DNA of 64,000 bases from Acholeplasmataceae bacterium (GCA_030603805.1 JAUVXD010000004.1:81532-145531), one strand, 5' to 3'; numbered from the stretch's first letter, positions 28,322 through 37,410 are shown. The notes: generated by a model not told the origin, from the letters alone. Numbers and translations: made by a program.

Positions 28322-31300
28322 TTAACCCTTTAATTCGACGATTTTAGCTTCTAAAGCTGTTAGATTAGCGAGTTGAGTCACAAGAGCTTTACGTGTTGCA
28401 TTGAGTGCGTTGTAAGCAGTTCTAGCAGCAACAACTTGTGCCTCTTGTTCAAGTGTTAAGGATTCAACAGGTAGAAGATTAATAATCATTTGATCGACAA
28501 CAAGAGCTTGCATCTTATTGTTGACATTGGTCAGTTTGGTCGTATCAGCAGTAACTAAAAATTCACTTCTCACAGCTGTAGGTGTTGCATTATAGAATGC
28601 AACTGCAGCATCGACTTGTGCTTTGTCAGCAAAAACTAGTGTTTCGACCGTTGGGAGTGCATCAATCATTGCTTTAAGTTCTGTACCTTGAATTTTTCCT
28701 TCTAGTCCTGTAAGTAGTGCATAGTTTGTTACAAGTGATTTACCAATACTTGTGAGGGCGTCATAGGCTTGTCTAGCAGCAACGACTGCAGGTTTATCTG
28801 TAACAACATCTAAATCTGCACGCAGTGGTAATGCTGCAATCAAATCAATGACATTTTGTGCAGGAACCATACTTTGTTGTTTATCTACGAGCAAGTTAAT
28901 GACATAGTAGAACTTAACGAGTTTTTTCTGTGATGCACTGAGTGCATTATATGCAGTTTGCGCTGCAAGGAGTGCATCAGCATGAGTTTCATTAAATGCA
29001 GAAACAGTAGGTAATAAGACGATTAAATCATCAACAGCAGCTGCTAAAGTCATATCTGAAAGTAAAACAAGTTGGCTAATCGCACTAACTAATCTGCCAT
29101 GTGCATCAACGATTTCAGTAAGTGTTGCATTTTCTTTAGCTAAGATGGTTTGTGCAAAGGACTTTGCTTGATCATAGACTGTCCATGAATTTGCTGAATA
29201 ATCGGCTTGTACATGATTGAGTCCATCGTATACAGTTTGCAAAGCAGCTTTGTTTGCAATTAAACCAAAACTCCATTCAATTGCCATTGGGAAATGAACA
29301 CGCCATGCATATTCGTTATGTGTAAAACCTACACCTTGGTATGTTTGAACATTCATTTCTGGCACACCTGCAGCAAGTAAATATGATTGATAAGCTGCTG
29401 GCCAAGCACTATTACCATCTGATGAAGTACCAACATATAAGAAAAACTTGGTTTGGGCTAATAATGCTGCATTTAATGTTGCAAGTGTTGCTGGAATATT
29501 GGTTGCACCATCAGCAACTTGTTGAGTTGATGTTGAAAACGGTATGAGTATACCAAATGTTTCAAGGTTTGCGAGTCCACCAAAGAATGTAATAAGACCA
29601 CCCATAGAGCTACCTGCCATAGCAGTATGTTCTCTTTCTGGTTTCGTATTATAATTTGCATCAACATAAGGTTTAACGATTTCAACGATGAAATCCATGA
29701 AAATATCCCCACGTTTTGTACCAGATAAGTATGAATAATTGTAGGTATATTCAGCCATACGATCTGCAGAGTTATCGATTGCAACCACAATGGCACCACC
29801 AAATCCGCCAACAGACATTAAAGATGATATGGTTTCATCAACACCCCATTCACCTGCAAATGATGTGACTGAGTCGAAGACGTTTTGTCCATCATGCATA
29901 TAAATAACTGGATAGGTGACACTGGTGTTTTCAGGATCATAACCTGTAGGTGTCCAAATTCTAATATTTCTAGTTTGATAAGCTGATGGTAAACGATTAT
30001 CTGTCATTGGAATAATATCTAGGTTGCCTACAACAGTAGATTGAGCTGTGCCGCCCACTGGGATTCTCCAACGGAGTACAGTATCTTCAACTTCTGTTGT
30101 ATTTCTTGTAATAGTTAAGTTTCTATTATTGACTGGTACGCCATCAAGTGTGAGTTCTTCACCGCTCCAAGCTGCAAATCCAGCACCCGGAACTTGAAGT
30201 GTCCACTTATATTGAAGTGCAATGTTCGTGCCGTTTGGTGATGAGAATTCTTTTTCAAACTTATAAAGTGTATCATTTACTTTAGTTGCGATACCATAAT
30301 CTAAGTTCGCTGGATTCCATGAGTTATTAGATGAACCTGTTGTAATTACTACAGCATTTGGAATCGCTTCTGGAATGGTGATGTACCATGTAACAGTGAC
30401 TGTAAATGCTGAAGCACGAACAGATGCTGTAAAGTTCTTGGTCGCTGATGCTAAATTTTTGCTCACAGTTGCAGTTAATGTGATGTTAGAAACAGCATTA
30501 TCTAAACGATTAACTTTCGCTGTAACAATACCTGATTCTGAATCAACAAGAATTTCGATGGATTCTGGATGACTCGATGTCCAAGAAACGGTTGTATCGA
30601 GTGTTGCTGTATGAGGTAAAGTACGGTCTGCAGTTAAGTTAGCAAGTGATGAAACAGTTAGTGCATTGGCAGCAGTAATGACATCAAGTTCATCTTGTGT
30701 TGGTTCTGTACCAAGCACTTTAATTGAGAAGACTTTTGTGTCAGTGATGTCATTAATCGTAATTGCAGCAGTAAGTTCTACAACGACTGTATGTAATGGT
30801 CTTGTGACGGTGATTTCACCAGCAGCAATAGCTAAAACAGTTGTTGCAGCTGTATCCCAAATAATCGTTGCACCATGTGCACCTGTAAGTGGCACATTAA
30901 AATTATCAGTGACTGTGGTTTGTGCTAAGATAAGCTGTTGTTTTGCTTCAGCAACTTTTTCAGCATCTGTCATAATGATTGGGAGCTCAATATCTGCCCA
31001 TTTAAGAACAGTCACTTCAACATTGATGACTTCTTGTGTACCATTAATGATTAAAGTTCGATTGCTAATTTCTCCATTTTCTAAATCTTTTTCAACAGAA
31101 TCCCATGAACCACGTGTGAATTTGTATTCAATGGTAAATGGAAGCGTTGGGTTTGTGTAAACAAGTTGGAAGGTAAACTGAGTCCCACTTGCTCTTTGTG
31201 TTTCGCCTTCATCAGCGCTAGGATTCCATGCAGGAATACCTGCACCAATTGAACCTGCAATGTATACCTTATCTTCAGCAGGTGTATTGACTGGAACATT

Positions 31301-33124
31301 GATAGTGAAATTAACGGTAATTATGGTATCTCCTGGAAGATCCATGTCAGCCCATTTTTGAACAACATCTTTAACTAAAACGATATTTTGATCACCTGTT
31401 ATGGTAACACTACGATTAGAAATTTCACCGTTTTCTAAATCTTTTTCTACATTATCCCAAGATCCTCTTGTCCATTTGTATTCAATGGTCAGCGGTAATG
31501 TTGGATTAATATACGTAATTTCAAATGTATGAACAGTTGAGCTCAACTTTTCAGCTTGACCCCATTCAGCAGCCGGATTCCATGAAGGTAAGTCTCCTCC
31601 AAAGGATCCTGCAATACTGATGATATCAGATGCAGGTGTGTTGCTTGGAACTAAAACTTCAAACTTAACAACAATAATGACATCAGTTGAAAGTTCTAAG
31701 TCAACCCATTTAGCAACTGTATCTTCAACAAAGATGATTCCTTGATTACCTGTAACTGTAACTGTACGGTTTGATATCTCATCGTTTGACGCATCTTTTT
31801 CAACGGTTTCCCATGAGCCTCTTGTCCATTTATATTCAATGGTAAATGGCAAGGTTGGATTTAAATATTCAATTTCAAAAGCATATTCAATCATTGATTC
31901 ACGTGTTGCTACACCCCATTCAGCTGCTGGATTCCATGAAGGAAGATCACCACCAAAGGAACCTGCAATACTCACTATACCTTCTGTTGGTGTATTGGCT
32001 GGAACATTGACTTTAAATACAATCTTGATTGAAAAATCTTCTGATGGAACCATGTCAACCCATTTTTCAACTGTATCTTCAACATTGATAATTAATTCAT
32101 CACCTGTGATTTCAAATGTACGGTTAGAAATTTCATCATTTGCTGCATCTTTTTCTACAGTTGCCCAAGAACCTCTTGTCCACTTGTATTCAACAGTGAT
32201 GGGTAAGGTTGGGTTTGTATAAACAATTTGGAAGGTTGCTTCTGTCGGACTTGTGCGTGTTGCTTTACCCCATGCATCTCCTGGATTCCACGCTGGTAGA
32301 CCTTCACCAAAACTACCTGCAATCACGATATCTTGTTCATAAGGTGTGTTTGCAGGCACTTCTACTGTAAAGTTCACAGTAATAATTAAGTCGTTAGCAA
32401 GTTCTAAATCAGCCCATTTTTCTACTGTATCATTAACTGTGTATAACGTTTGTGATCCAGAAATGGTTAAGGTGCGATTAGAAACTTCTTCATTTTCTGC
32501 TGTCTTTTCTACAGTGTCCCAATTACCTCTTGTCCACTTATATTCAATGGTTAGTGGTAATGTGGGATTGGTATAAACGATTTCAAATGTGTACGTTGTA
32601 ACACTTTGTTTTTCGGCAATACCCCATTCAGCTGCTGGATTCCATGAAGGTAGGTCTCCTCCAAAAGAACCGGCAATGCTAACAATACCATCGAGTGGTG
32701 TGTTTGATGGTACGGTTACATTAAACTTGACCGTAATGATGACGTCTTCAACTGGATCTGGAACAAATGTACCCTTAACAACCACATCAAATGTTTTCGT
32801 CACCGATGTTTCACCTTTTGTCAGCGTTGCAGTCAACACGACAGTTCGGTCATGTAATTCTCTTGTGACAAAAGCATAGACACCATCAATCGTGATATTT
32901 GCATGATTGGATGTCCATACGACGGTAATGCCATGTTCGAAAGTATGTGGTAAGATGAAATAGTCATCACTGACCTCTAAGGACGGTAGTGACAACGCTG
33001 TCTTGGTTGTTTCTAGAAGCTGTGCATCTGTTGGACCTGGATTAATTGGGTCAGTACATGCGAAAAGAAACAATCCCATAAGAGCGAAAACAATGACAAG
33101 CCAAAATTTTCTCATTCGATTCAA
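28322..33124 (-). CDS. Giant modular esterase lipoprotein with six CBM20-like modules
   Basis: 1,600 residues. Lipobox GLFLFAC near residue 22; an Ig-like domain (about 40-115); five tandem CBM20-like modules (about 115-700), each with the pattern VPxNTPxxxxVxIAGSFGxxLPxWNP and then EYKWTRGSWxxVEK and EISNRT; two more Ig-like domains (about 700-890); a sixth, diverged CBM (about 895-1005). Residues about 1010-1290 form an esterase-D/Fes-like alpha/beta-hydrolase with nucleophile motif MAGSSMGGL (near 1169) and a C-terminal His in FTHNEYAW (near 1266). The last 300 residues are helical repeats with the pattern AYNALxxxxKxLV (FIVAR-like). It should remove acyl groups from a polysaccharide at the cell surface. 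Start: TTG 33,124 or ATG 33,115; AAGGAG lies 4 or 13 bases ahead, so neither is ideal. Under its own promoter with a cre-like site. Confidence 0.82.
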   Translation of the reverse strand: MNRMRKFWLVIVFALMGLFLFACTDPINPGPTDAQLLETTKTALSLPSLEVSDDYFILPHTFEHGITVVWTSNHANITIDGVYAFVTRELHDRTVVLTATLTKGETSVTKTFDVVVKGTFVPDPVEDVIITVKFNVTVPSNTPLDGIVSIAGSFGGDLPSWNPAAEWGIAEKQSVTTYTFEIVYTNPTLPLTIEYKWTRGNWDTVEKTAENEEVSNRTLTISGSQTLYTVNDTVEKWADLELANDLIITVNFTVEVPANTPYEQDIVIAGSFGEGLPAWNPGDAWGKATRTSPTEATFQIVYTNPTLPITVEYKWTRGSWATVEKDAANDEISNRTFEITGDELIINVEDTVEKWVDMVPSEDFSIKIVFKVNVPANTPTEGIVSIAGSFGGDLPSWNPAAEWGVATRESMIEYAFEIEYLNPTLPFTIEYKWTRGSWETVEKDASNDEISNRTVTVTGNQGIIFVEDTVAKWVDLELSTDVIIVVKFEVLVPSNTPASDIISIAGSFGGDLPSWNPAAEWGQAEKLSSTVHTFEITYINPTLPLTIEYKWTRGSWDNVEKDLENGEISNRSVTITGDQNIVLVKDVVQKWADMDLPGDTIITVNFTINVPVNTPAEDKVYIAGSIGAGIPAWNPSADEGETQRASGTQFTFQLVYTNPTLPFTIEYKFTRGSWDSVEKDLENGEISNRTLIINGTQEVINVEVTVLKWADIELPIIMTDAEKVAEAKQQLILAQTTVTDNFNVPLTGAHGATIIWDTAATTVLAIAAGEITVTRPLHTVVVELTAAITINDITDTKVFSIKVLGTEPTQDELDVITAANALTVSSLANLTADRTLPHTATLDTTVSWTSSHPESIEILVDSESGIVTAKVNRLDNAVSNITLTATVSKNLASATKNFTASVRASAFTVTVTWYITIPEAIPNAVVITTGSSNNSWNPANLDYGIATKVNDTLYKFEKEFSSPNGTNIALQYKWTLQVPGAGFAAWSGEELTLDGVPVNNRNLTITRNTTEVEDTVLRWRIPVGGTAQSTVVGNLDIIPMTDNRLPSAYQTRNIRIWTPTGYDPENTSVTYPVIYMHDGQNVFDSVTSFAGEWGVDETISSLMSVGGFGGAIVVAIDNSADRMAEYTYNYSYLSGTKRGDIFMDFIVEIVKPYVDANYNTKPEREHTAMAGSSMGGLITFFGGLANLETFGILIPFSTSTQQVADGATNIPATLATLNAALLAQTKFFLYVGTSSDGNSAWPAAYQSYLLAAGVPEMNVQTYQGVGFTHNEYAWRVHFPMAIEWSFGLIANKAALQTVYDGLNHVQADYSANSWTVYDQAKSFAQTILAKENATLTEIVDAHGRLVSAISQLVLLSDMTLAAAVDDLIVLLPTVSAFNETHADALLAAQTAYNALSASQKKLVKFYYVINLLVDKQQSMVPAQNVIDLIAALPLRADLDVVTDKPAVVAARQAYDALTSIGKSLVTNYALLTGLEGKIQGTELKAMIDALPTVETLVFADKAQVDAAVAFYNATPTAVRSEFLVTADTTKLTNVNNKMQALVVDQMIINLLPVESLTLEQEAQVVAARTAYNALNATRKALVTQLANLTALEAKIVELKG
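30980..32755 (-). repeat. Five tandem CBM20-like module repeats
   Basis: Five in-frame copies of about 340-350 bp. Short blocks such as gctggattccatgaagg and cctcttgtccattt(a/g)tattc recur in most copies. Modules 1, 3 and 4 share IAGSFGGDLPSWNPAAEWG exactly, modules 2 and 5 are more diverged, which points to repeated internal duplication. Confidence 0.85.
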
Positions 33125-33153
33125 TTTTCTCCTTTTGATAGTTTGATACTCAA

Positions 33154-33196
33154 ATTATACCAAAAAAACGTCTGATTTTTGTGGTACCGTTTCCAT
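33154..33196 (-). promoter_or_regulatory. Extended -10 promoter and cre-like site of the esterase gene
   Basis: Minus strand TGGTATAAT (33,154-33,162) is an extended -10 element; the -35 region is poor. Just upstream, ATGGAAACGGTACCA (33,182-33,196) fits the cre consensus WTGNAANCGNWNNCW at all defined positions and shares the core GAAAACGGTACCA/GGAAACGGTACCA with the site at the phosphorylase promoter. A weaker copy (TGAAAGCGTTTT) is at 33,199-33,210. Confidence 0.65.
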
Positions 33197-33290
33197 AATG
33201 AAAGCGTTTTACTTCTCTTTTTTAAAGCTTCTTTTAAGAAAAGTTTTTGATATGGTTTACTTGACGCTGCACAATTGCTATGAAAAGAGA

Positions 33291-33304
33291 TGAAACCGAT
33301 TTCT
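33291..33304 (+). promoter_or_regulatory. LacI-type operator in the divergent intergenic region
   Basis: TGAAACCGATTTCT contains the GAAACCGATTTC near-palindrome of the operators at 17,072 and 21,808-21,853. It lies between the esterase promoter and the start of the second LacI gene, 44 bp upstream of a TATAAT at 33,335-33,340, so it could serve autoregulation. A second TATAAT is at 33,400-33,405. The rest of this 298-bp region shows nothing else I can name. Confidence 0.55.
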
Positions 33305-33422
33305 TTCATATTCATTTCTATGATTATTCATTCATATAATCTTAAGTTGATAAAATGCGATGTTATTGTGAATGAGGGTTTACTTTACATCATTTTCGTT
33401 ATAATAGTATTGAGGTGGCTTT

Positions 33423-34430
33423 GTGAAAAAGACCATTATTGATGTTGCCAAGGAGCTAAACTTGGCACCAAGTACAATTTCAAAGATTGTCAACAACAAA
33501 GGCAGAATCAGCCCTGAGACAAGAGCACGTGTATTAAAATACGTGGAATCTTCTGGATATGTTGCCATGTCTAGTGCTCGAAAATTGAGTTCTAAGAAAA
33601 GTTGGACCATTGGTGTGATTTATTCCGACATATCACTTGTTGGATTCGAGCACCCTTTTTTCAGTCGCATTCTACAATCTTTTAAGTCCTATGTTGAAAA
33701 AATGGGATATGAAATAGTCATGATTGTGAGCAAGCTTGGGAAAAATGAAATGACTTATCTAGATTGGTGTCAAAATAAAAAGGTTGATGGTGTCTTAATT
33801 ATCATGGGTAATATCAATAATCCGAATATCATCCAAGTCGTTAACTCGGATTTTCCCGTTGTTTCTACAGATATTCAAATGAAAAACCTTCATACAGTCA
33901 TTTGTGATGATCGTATGGGTGTTCAAAAGATGTTTGAATATGCACTAAAAAAGCAAATTGAGAACTTCATTGCTGTCACCGGACCTATTACATCAAGATC
34001 TTTTGCAGAAAGAATGCATGAATTCAATCGACTCTTTGATTTTTATGGTTTTGACAAGGGTGAACAAAACCTATACATCACAAACGGCTTCTCCTCAGAT
34101 TCAGGATATGCCATTGGTGAAGAAATTGCGAAACGAAAGAAAGTACCGAAGTTAATCTTCGTCTTTTCAGATGTGATCGCGTTTGGTTTAATTCGCGCAC
34201 TTGAGCATCATGGCTATAAGATTCCTTCAGACATTCAAGTTATTGGATATGATGATATCGATTTTACTAAGTATTTTGTTCCTGCGCTTTCCACAATTGT
34301 GCAAGATACAAAAGCTATTGGTACAACTGCAGCTAAAATACTCTTAGGTTATATTGAAGAAAATAGAAATAACGAACATAAGGTGACCTATATTCCAGTT
34401 GATCTTATTGAAAGAGATACAACTGAATAA
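33423..34430 (+). CDS. LacI-family transcriptional regulator (second paralogue)
   Basis: 335 residues, GTG start with GAGGTGG five bases ahead. Residues 2-52 are the LacI DNA-binding domain (IIDVAKELNLAPSTISKIVN) and hinge (SSARKLSSKKSW); residues about 58-330 the sugar-binding-protein-like domain (IQVIGYDDIDFTKYFVPALST). It resembles the regulator at 17,148 over its whole length, and the recognition helix differs by only a few residues (LAPSTISKIVN against LAPGTISKVLN). It is transcribed away from the esterase gene and towards the GDPD/CBM pair, whose promoter begins 19 bp after its stop and contains three operators. It most likely controls these two surface-protein units. Confidence 0.92.
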   Translation: MKKTIIDVAKELNLAPSTISKIVNNKGRISPETRARVLKYVESSGYVAMSSARKLSSKKSWTIGVIYSDISLVGFEHPFFSRILQSFKSYVEKMGYEIVMIVSKLGKNEMTYLDWCQNKKVDGVLIIMGNINNPNIIQVVNSDFPVVSTDIQMKNLHTVICDDRMGVQKMFEYALKKQIENFIAVTGPITSRSFAERMHEFNRLFDFYGFDKGEQNLYITNGFSSDSGYAIGEEIAKRKKVPKLIFVFSDVIAFGLIRALEHHGYKIPSDIQVIGYDDIDFTKYFVPALSTIVQDTKAIGTTAAKILLGYIEENRNNEHKVTYIPVDLIERDTTE

Positions 34431-34448
34431 AAAATGAATGTTTTTATG

Positions 34449-34477
34449 TTGACAAGGAAAACAGTTTCCTATATAAT
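34449..34477 (+). promoter_or_regulatory. Perfect consensus promoter with operator filling the spacer
   Basis: TTGACA, 17 bp, TATAAT. The spacer AGGAAAACAGTTTCCTA is itself the palindromic operator O1 (GGAAAACAGTTTCC, 34,456-34,469). A repressor bound here must exclude RNA polymerase, so the unit should be silent when uninduced and very strong when induced. Expected start near 34,484. Confidence 0.92.
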
Positions 34478-34512
34478 CAAAATGTAACCGCATACAACCA
34501 CGATTACGCCAG

Positions 34513-34551
34513 AGTGTTTCCAAAAGAAGTCGCTGAAAACACTTATTTTTT
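34513..34551 (+). terminator. Terminator-like hairpin in the leader of the GDPD gene
   Basis: AGTGTTT (34,513-34,519) pairs with AAACACT (34,537-34,543), followed by TATTTTTTG. The stem is only 7 bp with a 17-base loop, so it would be a weak terminator. It lies about 30 bases after the predicted start and 100 bp before the gene, thus it could attenuate the strong promoter or end read-through from the LacI gene. Confidence 0.45.
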
Positions 34552-34561
34552 GTAGAAAGAG

Positions 34562-34575
34562 GGAAAACGATTTCC
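34562..34575 (+). promoter_or_regulatory. LacI-type operator O2
   Basis: GGAAAACGATTTCC in the leader. Centre 34,568.5, exactly 106 bp from the centre of O1 (ten turns at 10.6 bp). It is the exact reverse complement of O3. Confidence 0.85.
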
Positions 34576-34614
34576 TCTTACTCAAAGAATGCGATATTAT
34601 TTTTTAGTTAAATA

Positions 34615-34628
34615 GGAAATCGTTTTCC
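34615..34628 (+). promoter_or_regulatory. LacI-type operator O3
   Basis: GGAAATCGTTTTCC, the exact reverse complement of O2, centre 34,621.5, i.e. 53 bp (five turns) from O2 and 159 bp (fifteen turns) from O1. It lies 21 bp ahead of the ATG at 34,650, just before the ribosome site AGAGAGG. Confidence 0.85.
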
Positions 34629-34649
34629 CACATAAGAGAGGTCAGAACA

Positions 34650-37409
34650 ATGAAAAAATTAATGAGTGCTTTATTACTTGTGTTGATGTTAATCTTATTC
34701 GTCAATATGACAGCATCAAATTTTGTGATTCAAGCACAAACTAAAGTGACAACCGAAAGCAACCACGTTTTATTAAATGTAGGTGAAGCATTAGACACTT
34801 CTACTGTTTCTGTTACGCATACATTTGGTACCATCACAATGAATCAAGGAACGCTTGCTTCATCGGATCCAGCAGTTCAAATCAGTGGAAACTCTGTATC
34901 CATCAGTTCAAAAGGTGTGTTTCCCATCACTTTAACTTACCAAAGTACAACAATGACTGTTTACTTTATCACAAAATTAGCATCAGAAACTGAATATATT
35001 ATTTATGAAGAAGATTTTAACTATCCAAATGGCGCACTGCCTTCATCATTAACATTACTCAACAACGTAGGACAACAAGGTGGTTCTGCTGCCATTAACA
35101 ATCAACGTTTGATGCTTAGTCCAAGTACAATCGTTTTATTTCCATCTTATCTTGCTGGTTTTTCTAATTACATCATCGAAGCAGATATGCGGATGACGGT
35201 TGCTGCTAATAGTGCGCGTTGGACATCAGTCTTGTTTAGATATACCACAGAAAACTACTATCAAATGGCAGTAAGACAGGATGCTACTGCATCCAATGGT
35301 GTAGAATTTGCCAAAAGAGTCCAAGGTGCATGGAATGTTCCCATGACTGCATCTTATTTTGAGGCTATCGATCCTGCAAAGACATATCGTCTTAAACTTG
35401 ATGTTTTAGAAACTAGAATCATAGAATCGATTAATGACACTGTCGTTTTAACTTATGATGGCATGTTTGAATATGATAATGGACGTATTGGTGTTCAAGC
35501 AGATAATGTGACTGTTTATTATGACAACATCAAAATCACATTACCTGAAACATACATCACTGAAGAACGTTATGAATTCACACAAATTGTCGATGTTTAT
35601 CAACCAACAACAGGTATTATTGCACCTGCAACATCAATTGTATGGCTGAATCATGCCTCTGAAATAGAAACTCTTAAATCCAGTATCCGACCAGCAACTG
35701 CTATATTGAGAGTTAATCATGATTTAGATGTCTTAAACCAAGCTGGTGAAGTCATCATGAGTCTTAACGAATTACTCATCGATATTGATGGTAAAGTTAT
35801 ACCAGCCATTTATTCAAATGACACTGAAACTGCGGTTTTAATTGCTGAATATTTAAGATCTAGTAGAATCATTGATGTTTTCTTTGTCTCAGATTCTAAT
35901 GAAGCCATTCTAGCAGCAAGAGAAGTTCATGGCGTGATCCGTGGCGTTAAACATTATCCAATGACAGACGTTTTGGAACTTACAACTGAAGATTTACTTG
36001 ATATTAGAAGAGAAACGAACAGAGCTCAAGCTGTAGCATCCATCATCCCAATTCACCTTTTAGATCGCGATAAAGTCTTTTATATGCAACAAAGACTGAT
36101 GACTGTTTGGACAACTGCTCAAGATGACACACCTTCTTTACTTAAAGCACTTCTTTCTGGTGCTAATGGCATTGTTGCTCAAAATTACCAAGGTCTATTT
36201 GAGATTATGGCAACTTTCCCTGCAAATACCCATTTAAGAAGACCTTTAATGATTGCACATCGTGGTTTATATAACGGTGGGACATCTTCTCCAGAAAATA
36301 CCATTGAATCATCACTGGTTGCGATTGAAAAAGGCACAGATATTCTTGAAATTGATATTCATTTAACGGTTGATATGCAAGTGATTGTACTCCATGACAA
36401 TAATACAGCCAGAACAGCTCCAGATTTTGATTCCATTACTGTTGCAGGTGCTTTCCTCCATCAACTTAAAGCGATTTATTTGAGAGACCCACAAAGTGAT
36501 CGAACCGATATTAAAATCCCTACATTAACTGAATACTTGACAGCCATTAAAGGCACTGGGGTTGTGGTGTTTGTTGAACTCAAACCGACCAATGACATGC
36601 TTGTTGATTTGACAGCTCAAATTGTTGAAGAACTCGATATGTATGATCAAGTCGTTATCATCACCTTCCAAGCTCAAAATATTAGAAGATTTAATGAAGT
36701 TTATCCAGAAATGGCTAATGGTTGGTTAAACTCATCTGTCTTAAATGCACAAAGTGTTGAAACATCCTTGTCGAATATGATTTCAAGCATTGTTCCAATT
36801 AACGCAACCCTTAATCCAAACTTTGGTCCACTGACTCAAGATTTTATTAAAGCGATTGTTCACAGAGGACTCACGGTATGGCCATGGACACTCAATGAAC
36901 TTGCGATGCTTAATACATACTTTAATTATGGTGCTCACGGGTTAACCACAGATTTTATTGGCTATTATGAAAACACATTTAACCGCTTAGAAATCGAATC
37001 TTATCGATATAACTACATCATTGGAGAATCACAAGCATTTAAAGTTAATGCAAGAATTGAAACACCCAATGGACTGACATATCCACTCATGCCGACTTAT
37101 ACTTTATTTGATCCAAACAACACAGGTATGATTTTAGATGCTCAAGGAAACTTAACTTCTGTCTTACTTCCGGGTACTGTCTATGGTTATACAACATTTA
37201 CCAGTTCACTTCCAGATGGTAGACCGATTGTTATTACAAGTGATTTGATCGAATTTGTCTTTGAACTTCCAGCTCCTGAACCTGAAGAACCTACAGCTGA
37301 AGTTCCATTAGGATTAATTATCCCGATCGTCATCGGATCAACTGCACTCCTTGGTGGTTTTGGTTTCTTAGGGTTTAGATGGTATAAGCTCAAAAAATTA
37401 GCAAAATAG
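34650..37409 (+). CDS. Membrane-anchored GDPD-type phosphodiesterase with N-terminal LamG-like domain
   Basis: 919 residues. N-terminal signal or anchor (about 1-30), a short beta domain, a LamG/DUF1080-like beta-sandwich (about 112-310; WTSVLFRYTTENYYQMAVRQD, GRIGVQADNVTVYYDNI), then a diverged barrel-like segment (about 320-530), and a glycerophosphodiester phosphodiesterase domain (about 530-780) with IAHRGLYNGG near residue 536, the ENT motif, EIDIHLTVDMQVIVLHDN and VFVELKP, i.e. the metal-binding and catalytic residues are present. The C-terminus ends with a membrane helix and basic tail. The active site should therefore face outside. It has the strongest and most tightly operator-controlled promoter of the window and is followed after 42 bp by a CBM lipoprotein, so a glycerophosphoryl-bearing polymer may be the target; that is inference. 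Confidence 0.82.
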   Translation: MKKLMSALLLVLMLILFVNMTASNFVIQAQTKVTTESNHVLLNVGEALDTSTVSVTHTFGTITMNQGTLASSDPAVQISGNSVSISSKGVFPITLTYQSTTMTVYFITKLASETEYIIYEEDFNYPNGALPSSLTLLNNVGQQGGSAAINNQRLMLSPSTIVLFPSYLAGFSNYIIEADMRMTVAANSARWTSVLFRYTTENYYQMAVRQDATASNGVEFAKRVQGAWNVPMTASYFEAIDPAKTYRLKLDVLETRIIESINDTVVLTYDGMFEYDNGRIGVQADNVTVYYDNIKITLPETYITEERYEFTQIVDVYQPTTGIIAPATSIVWLNHASEIETLKSSIRPATAILRVNHDLDVLNQAGEVIMSLNELLIDIDGKVIPAIYSNDTETAVLIAEYLRSSRIIDVFFVSDSNEAILAAREVHGVIRGVKHYPMTDVLELTTEDLLDIRRETNRAQAVASIIPIHLLDRDKVFYMQQRLMTVWTTAQDDTPSLLKALLSGANGIVAQNYQGLFEIMATFPANTHLRRPLMIAHRGLYNGGTSSPENTIESSLVAIEKGTDILEIDIHLTVDMQVIVLHDNNTARTAPDFDSITVAGAFLHQLKAIYLRDPQSDRTDIKIPTLTEYLTAIKGTGVVVFVELKPTNDMLVDLTAQIVEELDMYDQVVIITFQAQNIRRFNEVYPEMANGWLNSSVLNAQSVETSLSNMISSIVPINATLNPNFGPLTQDFIKAIVHRGLTVWPWTLNELAMLNTYFNYGAHGLTTDFIGYYENTFNRLEIESYRYNYIIGESQAFKVNARIETPNGLTYPLMPTYTLFDPNNTGMILDAQGNLTSVLLPGTVYGYTTFTSSLPDGRPIVITSDLIEFVFELPAPEPEEPTAEVPLGLIIPIVIGSTALLGGFGFLGFRWYKLKKLAK

Positions 37410-37410
37410 A

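Noticed and set aside
30980..32755. Regular repeats of about 345 bp as a possible CRISPR or satellite array
   Set aside because: The repeats are in frame, encode successive carbohydrate-binding modules and vary in the manner of protein domains; no short palindromic repeats with unique spacers are present.
30375..32879. Four long plus-strand open frames (about 65-164 codons) antisense to the esterase gene
   Set aside because: They are shadows in the repeated CBM and Ig-like region of the minus-strand gene, lack ribosome sites, and have low-complexity Ser/Thr/Val-rich translations.
33121..33315. Minus-strand 64-codon open frame upstream of the esterase gene
   Set aside because: It covers the esterase promoter and the cre-like site, ends at the esterase start and has no plausible ribosome site or protein-like composition.
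34478..34560. BglG/LicT-type antiterminator site in the leader of the GDPD gene
   Set aside because: The sequence before the hairpin does not match the ribonucleic antiterminator consensus convincingly and no BglG-family gene is in view.
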